This document shows, in pieces, positions 46,957-55,328 of a stretch of DNA of 64,000 nucleotides. Below the pieces are notes generated by a model that saw only the letters and a list, made by a program, of their open reading frames with translations, had not been told where the DNA came from and made no database searches. Position 1 is the stretch's first letter. Each line of letters starts with the position of its first letter. This DNA is from Thermaurantiacus tibetensis (lineage in GTDB: Bacteria > Pseudomonadota > Alphaproteobacteria > Sphingomonadales > Sphingomonadaceae), in the NCBI RefSeq assembly GCF_015354055.1, contig NZ_JACHTM010000002.1:248001-312000 (forward strand), read 5' to 3'. Both the position numbers and the translations under genes were made by a program.

Positions 46957-48153
46957 ATGTCGACCCGCCCGGCCGCCACGCCCCTCACGCGCCCGCCGCA
47001 CCCGCCGCTCGCGCCGCGCGTTGCGCCAATGCTCGCAGCCGGCGCCGCCGAGGCCTTCGCCATCCTCGACCGGGCACGCGACCTTCGCGCCGAGGGGCGC
47101 GAGGTCATCGCGCTCTCGATCGGCCAGCCCGAGGATCCGCCGCCCGCGGCCGCCATCGAGGCCGCGCGCGCGGCGCTCGCGGCCGGGCGCACCGGCTACG
47201 CGCCGCTCCTGGGCGAGCCGGCGCTGCGGGCGGCCATCGCCGCTGCGCGGGGCGTTTCCCCGGACGAAGTGGCCGTGCTCCCCGGCGCCCAGGCAGCGCT
47301 CGCGGCGGTCCTCCACCTCGTCTGCGGCGAGGGCGACGAGGTGCTCTCGCCCGACCCGCACTATGCCACCTACGCCGGGACCGCCGCCGCCGCCGGCGCG
47401 CGGCTGGTGGCCGTGCCCATGGCGCCGCCCGGCTTCGCGCTCGATGTCGGCCGGCTGGCCGCGGCAGTCACCCCGCGGACGCGCGCCGTGCTCGTCAACA
47501 CGCCGGCCAACCCCACCGGCCGCGCGATCGACGCCGAAGGCTTCGCCGCGCTCGCGGACCTCTGCTCTGGCCACGACCTCTGGCTCGTCTCCGACGAGGT
47601 CTATGGCGCGCTCACCTTCGGAGGGCCGCACGTCTCGGCGCTCCGCCACGGGCCGCGGGAGCGCACCATCGTCCTCGACAGCCTGTCGAAGAGCCACGCG
47701 ATGACGGGCTTCCGCATCGGCTGGGCGATCGCGCCGGCTGCGCTGATGCCCGCGTTCGAGGAATGGTCGGCTGCCGCGATCTTCGGCGTGCCGCCGTTCG
47801 TGCAGGATGCAGCGCTCGCCGCCCTCGCGCTGCCGGAGGATGCGCTCGGCCCCTACCGCGCCGGCTTCGCCCGCCGCGCCCGGCTGGCCGCCGCCCTCCT
47901 CGGCAACCTGCCCGGCTGCACGCTGGCTCCGCCCGACGGCGGCATGTTCGCCTTCCTCCGCGTCGGCGGCGACGACATCGCCTTCGCCCGCGCTCTCCTC
48001 GAGGAAACGGGGGTGTGCACGCTGCCCGGCTCCGCCTTCGGCAGCGCAGGCTCAGGGCACCTGCGCCTCAGCCTCACGGCAGAAGACGCGCGCCTTGCCG
48101 AGGGGCTCCGGCGGGTGGCGGGCTTCGTCGCGAGGCGCTCAGCGCGCGGCTGA
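46957..48153 (+). CDS. PLP-dependent class I/II aminotransferase
   Basis: A 398-residue fold-type I aminotransferase. Visible features: IALSIGQPEDPPP near the N-terminus, the NTPANPTGRA loop, VSDEVYGALTF (Asp binding the PLP nitrogen), the PLP Lys in DSLSKSHAMTGFRIGW, and a C-terminal Arg in HLRLSLT that binds the substrate carboxylate. The substrate is undetermined. The 3' end overlaps the convergent M3 peptidase by 15 bp. Confidence 0.92.
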   Translation: MSTRPAATPLTRPPHPPLAPRVAPMLAAGAAEAFAILDRARDLRAEGREVIALSIGQPEDPPPAAAIEAARAALAAGRTGYAPLLGEPALRAAIAAARGVSPDEVAVLPGAQAALAAVLHLVCGEGDEVLSPDPHYATYAGTAAAAGARLVAVPMAPPGFALDVGRLAAAVTPRTRAVLVNTPANPTGRAIDAEGFAALADLCSGHDLWLVSDEVYGALTFGGPHVSALRHGPRERTIVLDSLSKSHAMTGFRIGWAIAPAALMPAFEEWSAAAIFGVPPFVQDAALAALALPEDALGPYRAGFARRARLAAALLGNLPGCTLAPPDGGMFAFLRVGGDDIAFARALLEETGVCTLPGSAFGSAGSGHLRLSLTAEDARLAEGLRRVAGFVARRSARG

Positions 48154-50286
48154 CGCGGACGCCGGCGCCGCGAGGCCCCGGTTCCGGAGCAGCGCGTCGG
48201 CGGTCGGCATCCGGCCGCGGAAGGCCACGTAGCTTGCGGCCGGGTCGCGGCTGTTGCCGACACTCAGGATCTCGCGGCGGTAGCGGTCGGCGACCGTCCG
48301 GTCCCACGGGCCGCCGGCCTCCTTCCAGGCGTCGAAGGCGTCGGCTTCCAGCACCTCGGCCCAGGTGTAGGCATAGTAGCCGGCGGCATAGCCCCCGCCC
48401 TGGAACAGGTGGGTGAAGTGGGCGAGGCGGTGGCGCATGCCGACCGATTCGGGCACGCCGAGCCGGGCGAGCGTGGCGGCCTCGAAGGCCCGGGGGTCGA
48501 AGTCGGCGGGGATGTCGGCCAGCAGGTGAAGCTCCATGTCGACCATCGCCGAGGCGAGCTGCTGGACGGTCAGGAAGCCCTGGTTGAAGGTGCGGGCGGC
48601 CAGCACGCGCTCGAGCAGCGCCTGCGGCATCGGCTCGCCACGGGCGTTCTTCGCGAAGCGGGAGAGGATCTCCGGCTCGGTCACCCAGTGCTCGAGCACC
48701 TGGCTCGGGAACTCGACGAAGTCGCGGTAGACCGCCGTGCCGGCGAGCGAGGGGTAGCGCGTGGCCGAGAGCAGGCCGTGGAGCGCGTGACCGAACTCGT
48801 GGAACAGCGTGTCGGCATCGTCGAGCGAGAGGAGCGCGGGCTGGCCGGCGGCCGGCACGACATAGTTGCAGTTGTTGACGACGATGGGGGTGGCGCCGGT
48901 GAGGCCGTTCTGGGTGCGGATCTCGTTCATCCAGGCGCCCGGGCGCTTGGTCGGCCGCGTGAACCAGTCGGCATAGAAGAGCCCGACGTGGCGGCCATCC
49001 GCCTCCTTCACCTCGAAGACGCGCACGCCTGTCGCATAGCCCGGGATGTCGGGGCGCTCGGCGACCTTCAGGCCGAAGAGACGGTCGACCGTCTCCCAGA
49101 GCGCCTGGACCATGCCCTCGAGGGGCAGATACTGCTTCAGCTGCCCCTCGTCGAAGGCGAAGCGCTGCTGGCGGACCTTCTCGGCGTAGAAGCGCCAGTC
49201 CCAGGGCTCGATCCGGTTGAGGCCGTCGGCAGCGGCCAGCTTCAGGAGCTCGGCTTCCTCCTCGCGGGCCCGGGCGAGGCCCGCATCGAGGACGGCGCGC
49301 GAGAGGGCGAGAGCTGCCTCCGGCGTCTTCGCCATGCTCGTTTCCAGCGCATAGTGGGCGTGGGTGGGGTAGCCGAGCAGGCGCGCCCGCTCGAGCCGGA
49401 GCTGGAGCGTTTCGCGGATGAGGGCGTTGGTGTCGTTGGCGTTGCCGTTGTCGCCGCGCATGACGAAGGCGCGCCAGACCTTCTCGCGCGCCGCGCGGTT
49501 GGTGGCGAGCGTGAGGAACGGTTCCACGTCGGAGCGGGTGGAGGCGACGAGGTAGCCGGCCTGCCCCCGCGCGCTTGCAGCTGCGGCGGCCGCGGCCTTC
49601 GCATCCTCCGGCAGGCCCGCCACTTCGGCCTCGGTCAGGAACAGGTCGGAGGCCTTCTGGTCGGCGACGAGCTTCTGGGCGAAGGCGACTCCGAGCGCCG
49701 AGAGCCGCTCGTCGATGGCGGCGATGCGCTGGCGCTCGGCGTCGCCCAGCGCCGCCCCGGCGCGGACGAAGTTGCGGTGCGTGACCTCGAGGAGGCGCGC
49801 CTGCTCCGGCGTGAGCTTCAGTCGGTCCCGTTGATCGTGGAGCGCCTTCACGCGCCGCCACAGCCGCTGGTCGAGGTAGGTCTCGGACCGGAAGCGGGCG
49901 AGCATGGGCTGCACCCTGCCCTCGATCGCCTGGATCTCGGGTGTGCCATTGGCGCCGGTGACCGTGAAGAACACCGCCGTCACCCGCGAGAGGGGCAGGG
50001 TCGCGCGCTCCATGGCCTCGATGGTGTTGGCGAAGGTCGGCCGCGCCCGGCTGGTCGCGATGGCATCGAGCGCACGGCGGGTCTCGGCCATGGCCGCGGC
50101 AATCGCCGGCTCGTAGTGCTCCGGCCGGATCCGGTCGTAGGGCGGCGCGCCGTAGGGCAGCGTCCATTCGCCGATCAGCGGGTTGGCGGCGGCGGACTCG
50201 GTGGCATCGGCTGCGACGGGTTCGGCAGCGGCGGGCGCGGCGGCCAGCGCGAGGGCAAGGGCTGCGACGGATGCGCGCAGGGCCAT
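48139..50286 (-). CDS. Exported M3-family metallopeptidase (Dcp-like)
   Basis: A 715-residue peptidase with a signal peptide (VAALALALAAAPAAAEP). The zinc motif HEFGH (about residue 495, LFHEFGHALHGLLS) and the downstream Glu in RDFVEFPSQVLEHW are in place. The C-terminal region GGYAAGYYAYTWAEVLEADAF is typical. M3 Dcp enzymes remove C-terminal dipeptides; here in the periplasm. The ATG at 50286 has GGAGGAG upstream and starts the signal peptide. Confidence 0.95.
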   Translation of the reverse strand: MALRASVAALALALAAAPAAAEPVAADATESAAANPLIGEWTLPYGAPPYDRIRPEHYEPAIAAAMAETRRALDAIATSRARPTFANTIEAMERATLPLSRVTAVFFTVTGANGTPEIQAIEGRVQPMLARFRSETYLDQRLWRRVKALHDQRDRLKLTPEQARLLEVTHRNFVRAGAALGDAERQRIAAIDERLSALGVAFAQKLVADQKASDLFLTEAEVAGLPEDAKAAAAAAASARGQAGYLVASTRSDVEPFLTLATNRAAREKVWRAFVMRGDNGNANDTNALIRETLQLRLERARLLGYPTHAHYALETSMAKTPEAALALSRAVLDAGLARAREEEAELLKLAAADGLNRIEPWDWRFYAEKVRQQRFAFDEGQLKQYLPLEGMVQALWETVDRLFGLKVAERPDIPGYATGVRVFEVKEADGRHVGLFYADWFTRPTKRPGAWMNEIRTQNGLTGATPIVVNNCNYVVPAAGQPALLSLDDADTLFHEFGHALHGLLSATRYPSLAGTAVYRDFVEFPSQVLEHWVTEPEILSRFAKNARGEPMPQALLERVLAARTFNQGFLTVQQLASAMVDMELHLLADIPADFDPRAFEAATLARLGVPESVGMRHRLAHFTHLFQGGGYAAGYYAYTWAEVLEADAFDAWKEAGGPWDRTVADRYRREILSVGNSRDPAASYVAFRGRMPTADALLRNRGLAAPASASAAR

Positions 50287-50368
50287 GGGGTCAGTCTCCT
50301 CCGTGTCGGGGGCCTCGGGGGGCATGGCCACGCTCCTGACAGGCGGCGGCGGCAGTGTCGAGCCCGTG

Positions 50369-50389
50369 GCACTCGGCTCTGCCGAGTGC
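50369..50389. promoter_or_regulatory. Perfect 9-bp inverted repeat upstream of the M3 peptidase
   Basis: GCACTCGGC-tct-GCCGAGTGC, about 83 bp before the peptidase start and between it and the divergent Usg gene. It could be a regulator-binding site or an mRNA stem-loop. The regulator is unknown. Confidence 0.5.
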
Positions 50390-50449
50390 TGCCGGATTTC
50401 CCCTACCACCTCAGGGTCTTGCCTCCGCCGCCGTTCTCTGGAAGCATCG

Positions 50450-50471
50450 CCATGACAGGGCCATGACAGGA
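50450..50471. repeat. Tandem 11-bp direct repeat in a divergent intergenic region
   Basis: CCATGACAGGG is followed directly by CCATGACAGGA. A further TGACAG occurs at about 50478. Direct repeats one helical turn apart can be regulator sites. Located between the M3 peptidase and Usg genes. Confidence 0.45.
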
Positions 50472-50537
50472 GCAACCTGACAGCGCGATGAAGGAACAGA
50501 AGTCCGGCGGAGCGGAGCACCCAGTGCAAGGGAGACG

Positions 50538-50852
50538 ATGATGACGGATGTCGGACAGGGATCGCACCGGGGGTCGGACCGGGGCGCGGATCCGGATTTC
50601 GTGCAGCGCCTGGCGGGCCACGGGCTCCTGACGGCCGAAATCCATTACTGGATGCCCGACCACCCCTCCCTCCTCCAGCAGTTCGTGTGGCAGACGCTCG
50701 ACGTCGCACCGAGGTTCCCGGCGCTCGCGCGCTTCCTCGACCACTGGCGCCGCGAAGTGGAGGCAACCATCCACGAGATCCGGATTGCCCATGCCGCGCT
50801 GCTGAAGCCGGCCGAGGTGCGCCTCGTGGACGGGATCATCCGCCTGCACTGA
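50538..50852 (+). CDS. Usg-family protein
   Basis: A 104-residue soluble protein matching the alphaproteobacterial Usg family: GHGLLTAEIHYWMPDHPSLL, FVWQTLDVAPRFPALARFLD and HWRREVEATIHEIRIAH. Its function is not established. ATG at 50538 and at 50541 both follow GGAGACG; the difference is one residue. Confidence 0.88.
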   Translation: MMTDVGQGSHRGSDRGADPDFVQRLAGHGLLTAEIHYWMPDHPSLLQQFVWQTLDVAPRFPALARFLDHWRREVEATIHEIRIAHAALLKPAEVRLVDGIIRLH

Positions 50853-51151
50853 GCCCCTGAGCCGCACGGGGAGCACCCCGCGGGCTGGGCCGGCCAGGAG
50901 GGGCAGGCGCGAGGGCAGAAGCGAGGGCGGAGGCGAGGGCGGGAGCGAGGAGCAGGCGGGCCGGAGTGGCAGGGCCCGTCCCCCGCCTTCCTGCCGCCTT
51001 CGCGGCACGCGCCCGGCGGCAGCGGTGCGGCGGCAGGGGCGGCAGCGGTGCGGCGGCAGGGGCGGCAGCGGTGCGGCGGCAGCGGCAACGGCGAGGGCGC
51101 CAGCGGCAGGGGGGCGCAGTGTTCCGCCCCCGTCAGCCCGGCCGCCCCCCC
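50853..51151. other. GC-rich repeat-containing intergenic region
   Basis: About 300 bp between the Usg gene and the convergent DUF3299 gene with no convincing gene. The first part (50897-50960) is a purine-rich run of GCGAGGGCGGAG-like imperfect repeats. The second contains three 23-bp tandem copies (51018-51086). Confidence 0.7.
51018..51086. repeat. 23-bp tandem repeat, three copies
   Basis: Units begin at 51018, 51041 and 51064, each starting GGCAGCGGTGCGGCGGCAG and differing only near the end of the last copy. Non-coding as far as can be seen, between convergent genes. Confidence 0.9.
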
Positions 51152-51634
51152 TCAGCCCGGCCGCGCTCCCGTAAGCCGGTAGAAGATGCCGCTCTCGTCC
51201 TCGCCGGTCAGCTCCAGCACCCCCTCCACCACGAGCGCGTTCTCGATGTCCACCGGAAAGGCGGTATCGGCCTTCACCTCGATGAACTGGGTGGGCCCGG
51301 CGTGGAAGTGGAAGGGGCACCCGGGCGGATAGGCGAGAAGCACGAAGTGGCGCTGCCGCGCCGCATTCTCGAGCGGCATCATCCAGCCCGCCACCCGCAC
51401 CCGCTTGCCGGCAAGGGCTCTCACCGCCGGCGGAAACACCGGCTTCGCGCGGATGTAGCCCTGCGCATCCGTCCGCGTCGTCTCCTTCGTCGATTCGAGG
51501 AGCTGCCACGACACCCCGCCCTTCGGCGTCGGCGCCGGCTTCCAGACGTCCTCGACCGGCGCCCGCCCGCCATCCTGGAAGGCAAGAGCCGGCGCGGCCG
51601 CCGCGAGGAGGAGGAGAGCGAGCATCTGGCGCAT
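51152..51634 (-). CDS. DUF3299 exported protein
   Basis: A 160-residue protein with a signal peptide (MLALLLLAAAAPALA). DUF3299 features: VRVAGWMMPLE, then HFVLLAYPPGCPFHFH, a Cys/His-rich segment that could bind metal. It follows the FtsX-like permease by 7 bp. In Pseudomonas, as I recall, DUF3299 genes travel with a comparable ATPase and permease in a zinc-limitation operon, so a periplasmic metal role is inferred. Confidence 0.85.
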   Translation of the reverse strand: MRQMLALLLLAAAAPALAFQDGGRAPVEDVWKPAPTPKGGVSWQLLESTKETTRTDAQGYIRAKPVFPPAVRALAGKRVRVAGWMMPLENAARQRHFVLLAYPPGCPFHFHAGPTQFIEVKADTAFPVDIENALVVEGVLELTGEDESGIFYRLTGARPG

Positions 51635-51641
51635 GTGCCGC

Positions 51642-52979
51642 CTATTGGGCCCGGGCGAGCGTTGCCGCAAGGTCGGTGCGGAACCCGGCAGCCGCCGGCA
51701 CCAGCGCGGCGAGCGCGCCCAAGACGAGCGCCCCGGCCAGGATGCCCCACTCGCCCGGGTGGAAGGCAAGCCCCGAAAGGCCGATCCCGCCCAGCGTCGG
51801 GAAGGCCCGGGCGGCAGCCTCCACCGCTGCGTGCCCGATGAGGAGGCCGAGGAGGGCGCCCGCCGCCGCCACCAGCAGCCCCTCGGCGAGGATGGTGCCG
51901 AACACCCGGGCCGGCGACGCCCCCATCACCCGGAGCAGCGCGAGGTCGCCGGCGCGCGCCCGCGCGGCCGAAAGCAGCACGGTGAAGATCGAGAGCGCGG
52001 CAGCCGCGGCAATCAGAAGCGCAAGCGCGCGCGCCCCGGCAATCGCCCCGTCGAAGAGGGTGAGGAAGCGGGCGGTCTCCTGCGCCGGCACCGCGGCCTG
52101 GAGCGCCGTCTGGCGGTTGATGGCCGCGGGCAGGCGGATGGCGGCGGCCGGCGAGGCATAGGAGACCAGCACCGCCGTCACCTCCGGCGCCGGCCCGCCC
52201 CGGGCCGCAAGCGGCGAGGCAGCGCCGCCTTCCGTCCCCGCCGGGTCCGCCTTCACCGCGTGGGCATGGTCATGGTCGTGGGCATGGCCATGGTCGTGCG
52301 CATGGCCATGGTCGTGCCCGTCGTCGTGCGCATGGGCAGAGCCGGGCGCCTCGTCGTGGGCGATGCCGTGCACGTCCCACACGCTCTCGACCGAGGTCAG
52401 GATCAGCCGGTCGGCGACCGTCCCGGTCGGCGCGAGGATGCCCGTCACCACGAAGGGGGCGTGGTCGTGCGCCATCGCGCCTTCCTCGTCCGCGCCGAGG
52501 CCGTGGCTGCCGAGAAACTTCTGCCCGAGGCGCGCGCCGGTCCGCCGCGCCACCTCGGCGCCGATCACCGCCTCCATCGGCGCCTCCCACAGGCGCCCCT
52601 CGACAAGCTTGGAGCCATGGAGCGCGAGAAAGGCCGGCTCGGTCCCCACGATCCGGAACCCGCGAAAATTGTCGCCGAGCGCAAGCGGGATGGCCCGCGC
52701 GACGCCAGGGTCGGCGCGCAGCAGCGCCAGCGTCTCCACGGGCACGTTCCCGGTCGGCTGGTCGAGGTGGTAGACTGCGGAGAGGATGAGCTGAAGCGGC
52801 GAACCCTTCGCGCCCACCACGAGGTCCACGCCTGCGGCATCGCGGGCGAACCGGTCCTCCACCCGCGCCGAGACGAGGAGGAGGGCAACGAGCGAGGCGA
52901 CCGCGAGCGCCAGCAGGAGCACGTTGAGCGCCGTCTGGCCGGCGCGGTCCCGCAGATAGGCAAGGGCAAGCCCGATCAC
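51642..52979 (-). CDS. FtsX-like ABC permease with His-rich loop
   Basis: A 445-residue MacB/FtsX-type permease with one N-terminal helix (LNVLLLALAVASLVALLLV), a large periplasmic domain, and three C-terminal helices. The periplasmic domain contains a His/Asp-rich stretch (about residues 212-240, repeats of HDHGHA), suggesting zinc or other metal binding. GTG start at 52979 overlaps the ATPase stop (GTGA). It works with the ATPase at 52976-53641. MacB-like systems move lipoproteins or transmit mechanical force; here a metal-related role is inferred. Confidence 0.9.
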   Translation of the reverse strand: MIGLALAYLRDRAGQTALNVLLLALAVASLVALLLVSARVEDRFARDAAGVDLVVGAKGSPLQLILSAVYHLDQPTGNVPVETLALLRADPGVARAIPLALGDNFRGFRIVGTEPAFLALHGSKLVEGRLWEAPMEAVIGAEVARRTGARLGQKFLGSHGLGADEEGAMAHDHAPFVVTGILAPTGTVADRLILTSVESVWDVHGIAHDEAPGSAHAHDDGHDHGHAHDHGHAHDHDHAHAVKADPAGTEGGAASPLAARGGPAPEVTAVLVSYASPAAAIRLPAAINRQTALQAAVPAQETARFLTLFDGAIAGARALALLIAAAAALSIFTVLLSAARARAGDLALLRVMGASPARVFGTILAEGLLVAAAGALLGLLIGHAAVEAAARAFPTLGGIGLSGLAFHPGEWGILAGALVLGALAALVPAAAGFRTDLAATLARAQ

Positions 52980-53641
52980 GTCGCAGCGTCTTCCGCGAGG
53001 CGGCCGTCGGCACCGAGCACCAGGGCTCGGCCGAACAGGGGCTTCAGGCGCGCATCGTGCGTCACGACGAGAAGCGCTGCCCCGGCCTCGCGCGCTGCGT
53101 CGAGCAGCAGCGTTGCCGCAGCCGTCGCCTGGGCGTCGTCGAGCGCGGAGGTGGGCTCGTCGGCGAGCAGCAGCCGCGGCTCGGTCACCAGCGCCCGGGC
53201 GAGCGCCGCCCGCTGCGCTTCCCCTTGCGAGAGCGCCCGCGGCAGCCGCCCGGCAAGCGGTGCCAGGCCCAGCCGCTCGAGCAGGCGGGCAATCCGTCCC
53301 GGGTCGGGCGGCAGCCCCGCGAGCCGGCGGGCAAGCGCGAGGTTGGCATGGACCGAGATGGCCGAGACCAGCCGCAGAGACTGGAAGACGATCGCGGTGG
53401 TGCGACGGCGGAGATCGTCGCGCGCCGCGGGCCCGAGCGCGTGCATGGGCTCGCCGTCGAGCAGGATGGTGCCGGTCTCAGGGGTGAGAAGGCCGGCGAC
53501 GAGCTGGAGGAGGGTCGACTTCCCCGAACCGGAGGGGCCGAGGAGGAGGCACGCCTCGGCAGGCGCCAGCGTGAAGCCGAGCGGGCCGACACCGCCGCCG
53601 CCCGGGTGGCGGAAGGACAGGTTCTCCACCTCGAGAAGCAT
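52976..53641 (-). CDS. ABC transporter ATPase (LolD/MacB type)
   Basis: A 221-residue ATPase. Walker A is GPSGSGKST, the signature is LSQGEAQRAALARAL, Walker B is LLLADEPTSALD, and the switch His is in VVTHDARL. The ATG at 53641 starts at the first strand (LLEVENLSFRHPGG). It is the first gene of a three-gene minus-strand operon with the permease and the DUF3299 protein. Confidence 0.94.
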   Translation of the reverse strand: MLLEVENLSFRHPGGGGVGPLGFTLAPAEACLLLGPSGSGKSTLLQLVAGLLTPETGTILLDGEPMHALGPAARDDLRRRTTAIVFQSLRLVSAISVHANLALARRLAGLPPDPGRIARLLERLGLAPLAGRLPRALSQGEAQRAALARALVTEPRLLLADEPTSALDDAQATAAATLLLDAAREAGAALLVVTHDARLKPLFGRALVLGADGRLAEDAAT

Positions 53642-53795
53642 GACCGGCGCGATAAGGTATCGGCACGGGGCCATGCAACCGCCAGCGGTGGCCCTCCTGC
53701 CACAGGGACGGCCGGCGCGCGCCGCGACGCCCGCGCCGGCTCTCGACATTTCCGCGCCGCCCCGTCAGGCTCCGGGCATCAGGCAGGGAGCATCC

Positions 53796-55304
53796 ATGGA
53801 AGGCGTCATCGACCGCGTGGTCAACCTCAGCGACTTCATCTGGGGGGGCACCTGGAACGGCGCGCAGGTCCTCCCCTTCCCGCCCATGGTGGTCATGCTG
53901 CTCGGCACCGGGCTCTTCTTCATGGCGGGCCTGCGCTTCTACCCGCTGCGCCGGCTCGGCAGCGCGGTCGCCGGGCTGTTCGGGCGCGACCGCCGGGGAA
54001 GCGGAAGCGGCGAGATCTCGCCCTTCGCCGCGCTCTCGACCGCCCTTTCCGGTCAGGTCGGCACCGGGAACCTTGCCGGCGTGGCGACCGCCATCTCGCT
54101 TGGCGGGCCGGGCGCCATCTTCTGGATGTGGGTGACGGCGCTCATCGGCATGGCGCTCGCCTTTGCCGAAGGCGCGCTTGCCATCCGCTACCGCGAGAAG
54201 ACGCCGGAGGGCCACTGGCGCGGCGGGCCCATGACCTACATCATGATGGGCCTCGGGCCCCGCTGGCGCTGGCTTGCCACGCTCTTCTGCATCGGCACGC
54301 TGTTCTCCGCCCTCGTCACTGGCAACGGCATCCAGGCCAACAGCGTTGCCGACTCCATCAACGAGCTGACCGGGCTCGACGATGCGATCGGCGGCGCCAT
54401 GGTGGCTGCGCTCGTCTTCGTGGTGATCGTGGGCGGCATCCGGTCGATCGGCGCGGTGGCCGAGCGCGTCGTGCCGCTGATGGCAGGCGCCTACATCCTG
54501 ATGGCGCTTCTCGCCATCCTCCTCGACCTCCCCTCCATCCCCGAGACCTTCTCGCGCATCTTCGCCGGCGCCTTCAGCCCGCAGGCGGCAACCGGCGGCT
54601 TCGCCGGCGCTGCCATCATCATGGCCATCCGCGCCGGAGTCGCCCGCGGCCTCTTCTCGAATGAGGCCGGCCAGGGCTCGACTCCAATCGCCCATGCGGT
54701 CGCCATGACCGACGATCCCGAAACGCAGGGCCGTTTCGCGATGATGGGCACCTTCATCGACACCATCGTCATCTGCACCATGACCGCGCTCGTCATCCTG
54801 ACGGTGGAGGGCCGCTTCACCCACGCGCTTCCCGACGGCACGGTCGCCGTGGTCCCCCACGCGTGGCAGTCCGACCTCTCGGGCTTCGCCATGACCTCGG
54901 GCGCCTTCGCCGCCGCCTTCCCCTTCCCCGTGGCCGGGATCCCGCTCGGCACCCTGGTCGCCGCGGTCGCGCTCGTCCTCTTCGTCTTCACCACGCTCCT
55001 CACCTGGTCCTACTATGGCGAGCGGGCCATCACCTTCCTCTATGACCAGGTGCCGGGCGCCTCGGCCGCGGGCGAGCGGCGGCTGCACCTTGCCTGGCGC
55101 ATCCTCTGGTGCCTCGCCATCTGGGTCGGCTCCTTCCAGGACCTCACGCTCGTCTGGCGCCTCGGCGACATCGCCAACGCGGCCATGGCGCTGCCCAACC
55201 TGGTCGCGCTCCTCGCGCTTTCGGGCGTGGTGTTCGCCCTTGCCCGCGGGGACCGCCGCGCCGGCCCGGAGCATCCGCTGAAGCCGGTCAAGTCCCGGCT
55301 CTAG
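53796..55304 (+). CDS. Sodium/alanine symporter (AGCS family)
   Basis: A 502-residue Na+-coupled amino-acid transporter with about ten helices. AGCS signatures: ALSGQVGTGNLAGVATAI, TGNGIQANSVADS and ARGLFSNEAGQGSTPIAHA. It imports alanine or glycine. The ATG at 53796 follows GGGAG. It is divergent from the ABC operon. The open frame upstream is read-through noise. Confidence 0.95.
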   Translation: MEGVIDRVVNLSDFIWGGTWNGAQVLPFPPMVVMLLGTGLFFMAGLRFYPLRRLGSAVAGLFGRDRRGSGSGEISPFAALSTALSGQVGTGNLAGVATAISLGGPGAIFWMWVTALIGMALAFAEGALAIRYREKTPEGHWRGGPMTYIMMGLGPRWRWLATLFCIGTLFSALVTGNGIQANSVADSINELTGLDDAIGGAMVAALVFVVIVGGIRSIGAVAERVVPLMAGAYILMALLAILLDLPSIPETFSRIFAGAFSPQAATGGFAGAAIIMAIRAGVARGLFSNEAGQGSTPIAHAVAMTDDPETQGRFAMMGTFIDTIVICTMTALVILTVEGRFTHALPDGTVAVVPHAWQSDLSGFAMTSGAFAAAFPFPVAGIPLGTLVAAVALVLFVFTTLLTWSYYGERAITFLYDQVPGASAAGERRLHLAWRILWCLAIWVGSFQDLTLVWRLGDIANAAMALPNLVALLALSGVVFALARGDRRAGPEHPLKPVKSRL

Positions 55305-55328
55305 CGCCGCGCGCCCTACGCCAAGGCC

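Noticed and set aside
50403-51509. Minus-strand open frame across the repeat-rich gap and the Usg gene
   Set aside because: It depends on GC-rich repeats staying open and is antisense to the Usg gene, with no recognisable domain.
51633-53795. A long plus-strand open frame continuous with the alanine symporter
   Set aside because: The symporter begins at ATG 53796 with its normal N-terminus. The upstream part is antisense to the ABC operon.
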